Below, piece after piece: positions 61,178 through 64,000 of a stretch of 64,000 nt of DNA. Position numbers and translations under genes: made by a program. The notes under the pieces were generated by a model. The model saw only the letters and a program-made list of their open reading frames with translations, was not told the DNA's origin and did not search any database. Each line of letters opens with the position of its first letter. Position 1 is the stretch's first letter. The DNA is from Vandammella animalimorsus. Its GTDB lineage: Bacteria; Pseudomonadota; Gammaproteobacteria; Burkholderiales; Burkholderiaceae_C. The DNA is taken from positions 186,001 through 250,000 of the forward strand of contig NZ_NSJF01000001.1 of NCBI RefSeq assembly GCF_002285285.1, given 5' to 3'.

Positions 61178-62566
61178 ATGCGGCCCTTGTTGCGCAAAAC
61201 CCTGTTGCTGATCGTTCTGCTGCTGTCGCTGCTGCTGGCCTGGTGGTTGCAGCGCCCTGAGGGGCAGGCATTGCTGGCGCGCACGCTGGGCTGGCAGGCA
61301 GCGGGCAATACTGCGGCAGGGCAGGGGGAGCGGCCATCTGCAGGACCTGCAGCGCCCTTGAAGCCTGGGCCACAGGCCAATGCATCGGCCAGTGCCCCGG
61401 CCTTGATCGAGGTGGCCCAGGCCATTGGCCGGCCGCTGCGCGATGTGGCGCAGGCCACTGGCACGCTGCGCGCGCGCCAGAGCAGTGCGCTGCGCCCGCA
61501 GGCCAGCGGGCGGGTGCGCGCCATCCACTTCCGCGAAGGCCAGCCGGTGCGCAAGGGCCAGTTGCTGCTGCAGCTGGACGATCGGCTCGAGCGCGCCCAT
61601 TGGCAGCAGGCCCAGGCCGAGCTGGAGCTGGCCCGCGCCAACCACGGCCGCAGCCGCGAGCTGGTGCAGCGCGGCTTCATCAGCCGCGCCGCGCTCGAAG
61701 AAAGCGCGGCCAAGCTGCAGATCGCCCAGGCACGGCGTGATCTGGCCCAGGCCCAGCTCGAGCGCCTGCGCATCCAGGCGCCGTTCGACGCAGTGGCCGG
61801 CCTGGCCGATGTGCACGTGGGCGACTACGTGCGCGAAGGCGAGGTGGTGCTGCAGCTGCAGGATTTGGATGTACTGCTGGTGGACTTTCGCCTGCCCGAG
61901 CGCGTGGCCGCGCAACTGGCCGTAGGCCAGGCCGTGCAGCTGCGCTTTGACGCGCTGCCCGGAGTGCAGCGCCAGGCCACGGTACAGGCCATCGACCCGC
62001 TGGTCGATGCGCAAGAGCGTGCGCTGGCATTGCGCGCGCGTCTGCCCAACCCCGACCGGCAGTTGCGCCCGGGCATGTCGGCCCAGGTGGAGCTGGTGCT
62101 GCAAGAGCGCGCCCAGGCCGTGCTGGTGCCAGAGCAGGCTGTGCTGAGCAATGCCCAGGGGCCTGCGCTGATCCGGGTGCAGCCCTGGCAGGCCCAGGCG
62201 CCCACGCCGCAGGGCGATGGCCGCCTGGGCTGGCCGCCGCAGACGGTGTTTCGCACCGAGCGCCTGCCGGTGCAACTGGGCCAGCGCCTGCCCGGCTGGG
62301 TGGAGGTGCGCGGTGAGGGCCTGGCAGTGGGCGATGTGGTGATGGTGGCCGGCCAGCACCGCGCCAACCGCTCGGGCCAGCGCGTGCGCATCCGCTGGGC
62401 CGAGCCTGAGCCGCCGCCGTTGTCCGATCACGCCACCCCCAGCCCCCATGATGGCCCCAGCCCCGAGGCGGGCCAGGACGCCGCATTCGGTGCAACGCTC
62501 AGTGCAGCGCCCGCGCCTGGGCAGCCGCTGCGCCGCAGTGCCATGCGGGGTGTGCCATGGGCCTGA
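61178..62566 (+). CDS. RND efflux periplasmic adaptor (membrane fusion protein)
   Basis: The 462-residue adaptor has an N-terminal membrane anchor (LLRKTLLLIVLLLSLLLAWW, about 4-23) and the MFP arrangement: a biotinyl-lipoyl half near 90-125 (ALRPQASGRVRAIHFREGQ), a helical hairpin near 140-195 and the second lipoyl half with QAPFDAVAGLADVHVGDYV. The C-terminal region is enriched in Ser/Pro/His. ATG at 61178 (a TTG six codons earlier is less likely). Overlaps the pump gene by 10 nt. Confidence 0.9.
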   Translation: MRPLLRKTLLLIVLLLSLLLAWWLQRPEGQALLARTLGWQAAGNTAAGQGERPSAGPAAPLKPGPQANASASAPALIEVAQAIGRPLRDVAQATGTLRARQSSALRPQASGRVRAIHFREGQPVRKGQLLLQLDDRLERAHWQQAQAELELARANHGRSRELVQRGFISRAALEESAAKLQIAQARRDLAQAQLERLRIQAPFDAVAGLADVHVGDYVREGEVVLQLQDLDVLLVDFRLPERVAAQLAVGQAVQLRFDALPGVQRQATVQAIDPLVDAQERALALRARLPNPDRQLRPGMSAQVELVLQERAQAVLVPEQAVLSNAQGPALIRVQPWQAQAPTPQGDGRLGWPPQTVFRTERLPVQLGQRLPGWVEVRGEGLAVGDVVMVAGQHRANRSGQRVRIRWAEPEPPPLSDHATPSPHDGPSPEAGQDAAFGATLSAAPAPGQPLRRSAMRGVPWA

Positions 62567-64000
62567 GCGAGCTGTCGGTGCGCCGGCCGGTGCTGGCGAC
62601 GGTGATGTCGCTGCTGCTGGTGCTGGTGGGGCTGGTGAGCTTTTTCACGCTCACGGTGCGCGAATACCCGCGCACCGACGAGCCGGTGGTGACGGTGCGC
62701 GCCAGCTACAGCGGCGCGTCGGCAGCAGTGGTGGAGTCGCGCGTGGCCAAGCCGCTGGAGGACTCGATCGCAGGCATCGAAGGCGTGGATGTGATCAGCT
62801 CCATCAGCCGCGCCGGGCAGGCGCAGATTACCGTGCGCTTCGTGCTGGAGAAGGACCCGGACAGCGCCGCCGCCGAGGTGCGCGACCGCGTCGCGCGCGT
62901 GCGCGCCCGCCTGCCGGCGGAGATTGACGAGCCGGTCGTGGCCAAGGTCGAGGCCGATGCCACGCCGGTGATCTGGCTGGCCTTCAGCTCGGCGCAGCGC
63001 AGCCCGCTGGAGATCAACGAGCTGATGCTGCGCATTGCGCGCCCATTGCTGCAAACCGTGCCGGGCGTGGCCGACACGCCCATTTTTGGCGAGCGCCGTT
63101 ACGCCATGCGCGTCGCGCTGCAGCCCGAGCGCATGGCCGCGCACGGGCTGACGGTTGAGGAGATCGAGAGCGCCATCCGCGCCAGCAATCTGGAGCTGCC
63201 CGCAGGGCGCATCGAATCGCACGAGCGAGAGCTGAACGTCGTCTCGCACACAGAGCTGGTCACGCCCAGCCAGTTTGCCGACATCGTGCTGCGCCATGGC
63301 GCGGGCCTGAAGCTGCGCCTGGGCGACGTGGCCCAGGTCGAGGAAGGGCCGGCCAGCCTGCGCAGCCGCGTGCGCTTCAATGGGCAAGAGGCCGTTTCCA
63401 TGGGCATCGTGCGCCAGGCCACGGCCAATCCGCTGGAGGTGGCCGCAGGCATTCGCCAGGCGCTGCAGCGCCTGCGCGCCGAGCTGCCCGGCGATGTGCA
63501 GGTCACCATCGCCAACGACAACGCGGTGTTCATCGAGCGCTCCATCGCCAGCGTGTACGCCACCATCGCCGAGGCTGTGCTGCTGGTGGTGCTGGTCATC
63601 GTGGTCTTTCTGGGCTCGCTGCGCGCGGCGCTGGTGCCCATCGTCACCATCCCCATCAGCCTGATTGGCACCTTTGCGCTGATGGCGCTGGCGGGCTTTT
63701 CGATCAATACGCTGACGCTGCTGGCCATGGTGCTGGCCATTGGCCTGGTGGTGGACGACGCCATCGTCATGCTGGAGAACATCCACCGCCACATTGAGGC
63801 CGGGCAGCGGCCCTTTGAGGCCGCCATCGCGGGCGCGCGCGAGATCGGCTTTGCCATCGTCGCCATGACGCTGACGCTGGCGGCCGTCTATGCGCCGCTG
63901 GCTTTTACGCCAGGGCGCACCGGGCGGCTGTTTGCCGAGTTCGCGCTCACGCTGGCCGGGGCCGTGCTGGTCTCGGGCTTTGTGGCGCTGACGCTCTCGC
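62557..64000 (+). CDS. RND multidrug efflux pump, partial (C-terminus outside window)
   Basis: Inner-membrane RND transporter. The visible 481 residues begin MGLSELSVRRPVLATVMSLL with the first membrane helix. They run through the first periplasmic porter region (SISRAGQAQITVRFVLEKD, PVVAKVEADATPVIWLAFSS) to helices 2-5. GLVVDDAIVMLENI carries the paired aspartates of TM4 that drive proton exchange. AFTPGRTGRLFAEFALTLAG is near the window edge. Translationally coupled to the adaptor. No local regulator is seen. Confidence 0.93.
   Translation, partial: MGLSELSVRRPVLATVMSLLLVLVGLVSFFTLTVREYPRTDEPVVTVRASYSGASAAVVESRVAKPLEDSIAGIEGVDVISSISRAGQAQITVRFVLEKDPDSAAAEVRDRVARVRARLPAEIDEPVVAKVEADATPVIWLAFSSAQRSPLEINELMLRIARPLLQTVPGVADTPIFGERRYAMRVALQPERMAAHGLTVEEIESAIRASNLELPAGRIESHERELNVVSHTELVTPSQFADIVLRHGAGLKLRLGDVAQVEEGPASLRSRVRFNGQEAVSMGIVRQATANPLEVAAGIRQALQRLRAELPGDVQVTIANDNAVFIERSIASVYATIAEAVLLVVLVIVVFLGSLRAALVPIVTIPISLIGTFALMALAGFSINTLTLLAMVLAIGLVVDDAIVMLENIHRHIEAGQRPFEAAIAGAREIGFAIVAMTLTLAAVYAPLAFTPGRTGRLFAEFALTLAGAVLVSGFVALTLS

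Overview
This window is chromosomal DNA from a high-GC betaproteobacterium, most likely Comamonadaceae (Burkholderiales). The evidence is the gene content and order: rluC-rne, folC-dedD-cvpA-purF, fmt-def beside a divergent LysM gene, phaB, a MetH without its homocysteine domain, and a GTP-independent FolC/PurF style of housekeeping set. The genus cannot be fixed from the sequence. I see no rRNA, tRNA, CRISPR array, prophage or insertion sequence.

Layout. 1-1.3 kb: a yefM-yoeB toxin-antitoxin pair overlaps the start of rluC (cut by the window edge). 1.3-7.7 kb: rne with a long structured leader, yaaA, a 2OG-Fe(II) oxygenase and cysE. 7.8-12.8 kb: a translationally coupled pair, a very large HEAT-like repeat protein and a SWIM zinc-finger protein. 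13-20.8 kb: acpS, a small conserved hypothetical, nagZ, a PheC-like periplasmic protein, folC, dedD (SPOR), cvpA and purF, closed by a bidirectional terminator. 20.9-26.8 kb (minus strand): a small secreted protein, a molbindin, the queuosine-precursor pair yhhQ-queC behind a candidate preQ1-I riboswitch, and an FbpABC-type ferric ABC importer with a Fur-box-like site. 27-32 kb: a three-gene short SMC/condensin operon (kleisin-like, KITE-like, 938-residue SMC). 32-35.8 kb: an HSL-type esterase, pgk and two coupled lipoproteins, one with a FlgO-like domain.

36-42.4 kb: azlD-azlC-fmt-def (minus), a LysM protein (plus) and rtcB-prfH (minus), an RNA repair/ribosome rescue pair. 42.9-52 kb (minus): mntR, gapA, phaB, a methyltransferase, a DUF1415 protein, an acyltransferase-3 and dnaE. 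52-56 kb (minus): a compact seven-gene operon led by a GbsR/MarR-type regulator with a perfect 22-bp palindrome over its promoter. 56-64 kb: metH lacking the homocysteine domain, a PACE-type efflux protein, gdhA with an odd Lys/Ala-rich N-terminal extension, and an RND efflux adaptor plus the start of its pump (cut by the window edge).

The most interesting loci for follow-up are the short SMC operon (27011-32072), the HEAT/SWIM pair (7867-12806), the preQ1-I candidate (23025-23057), the RtcB-PrfH pair with an upstream leader region, and the GbsR-controlled membrane/redox operon.
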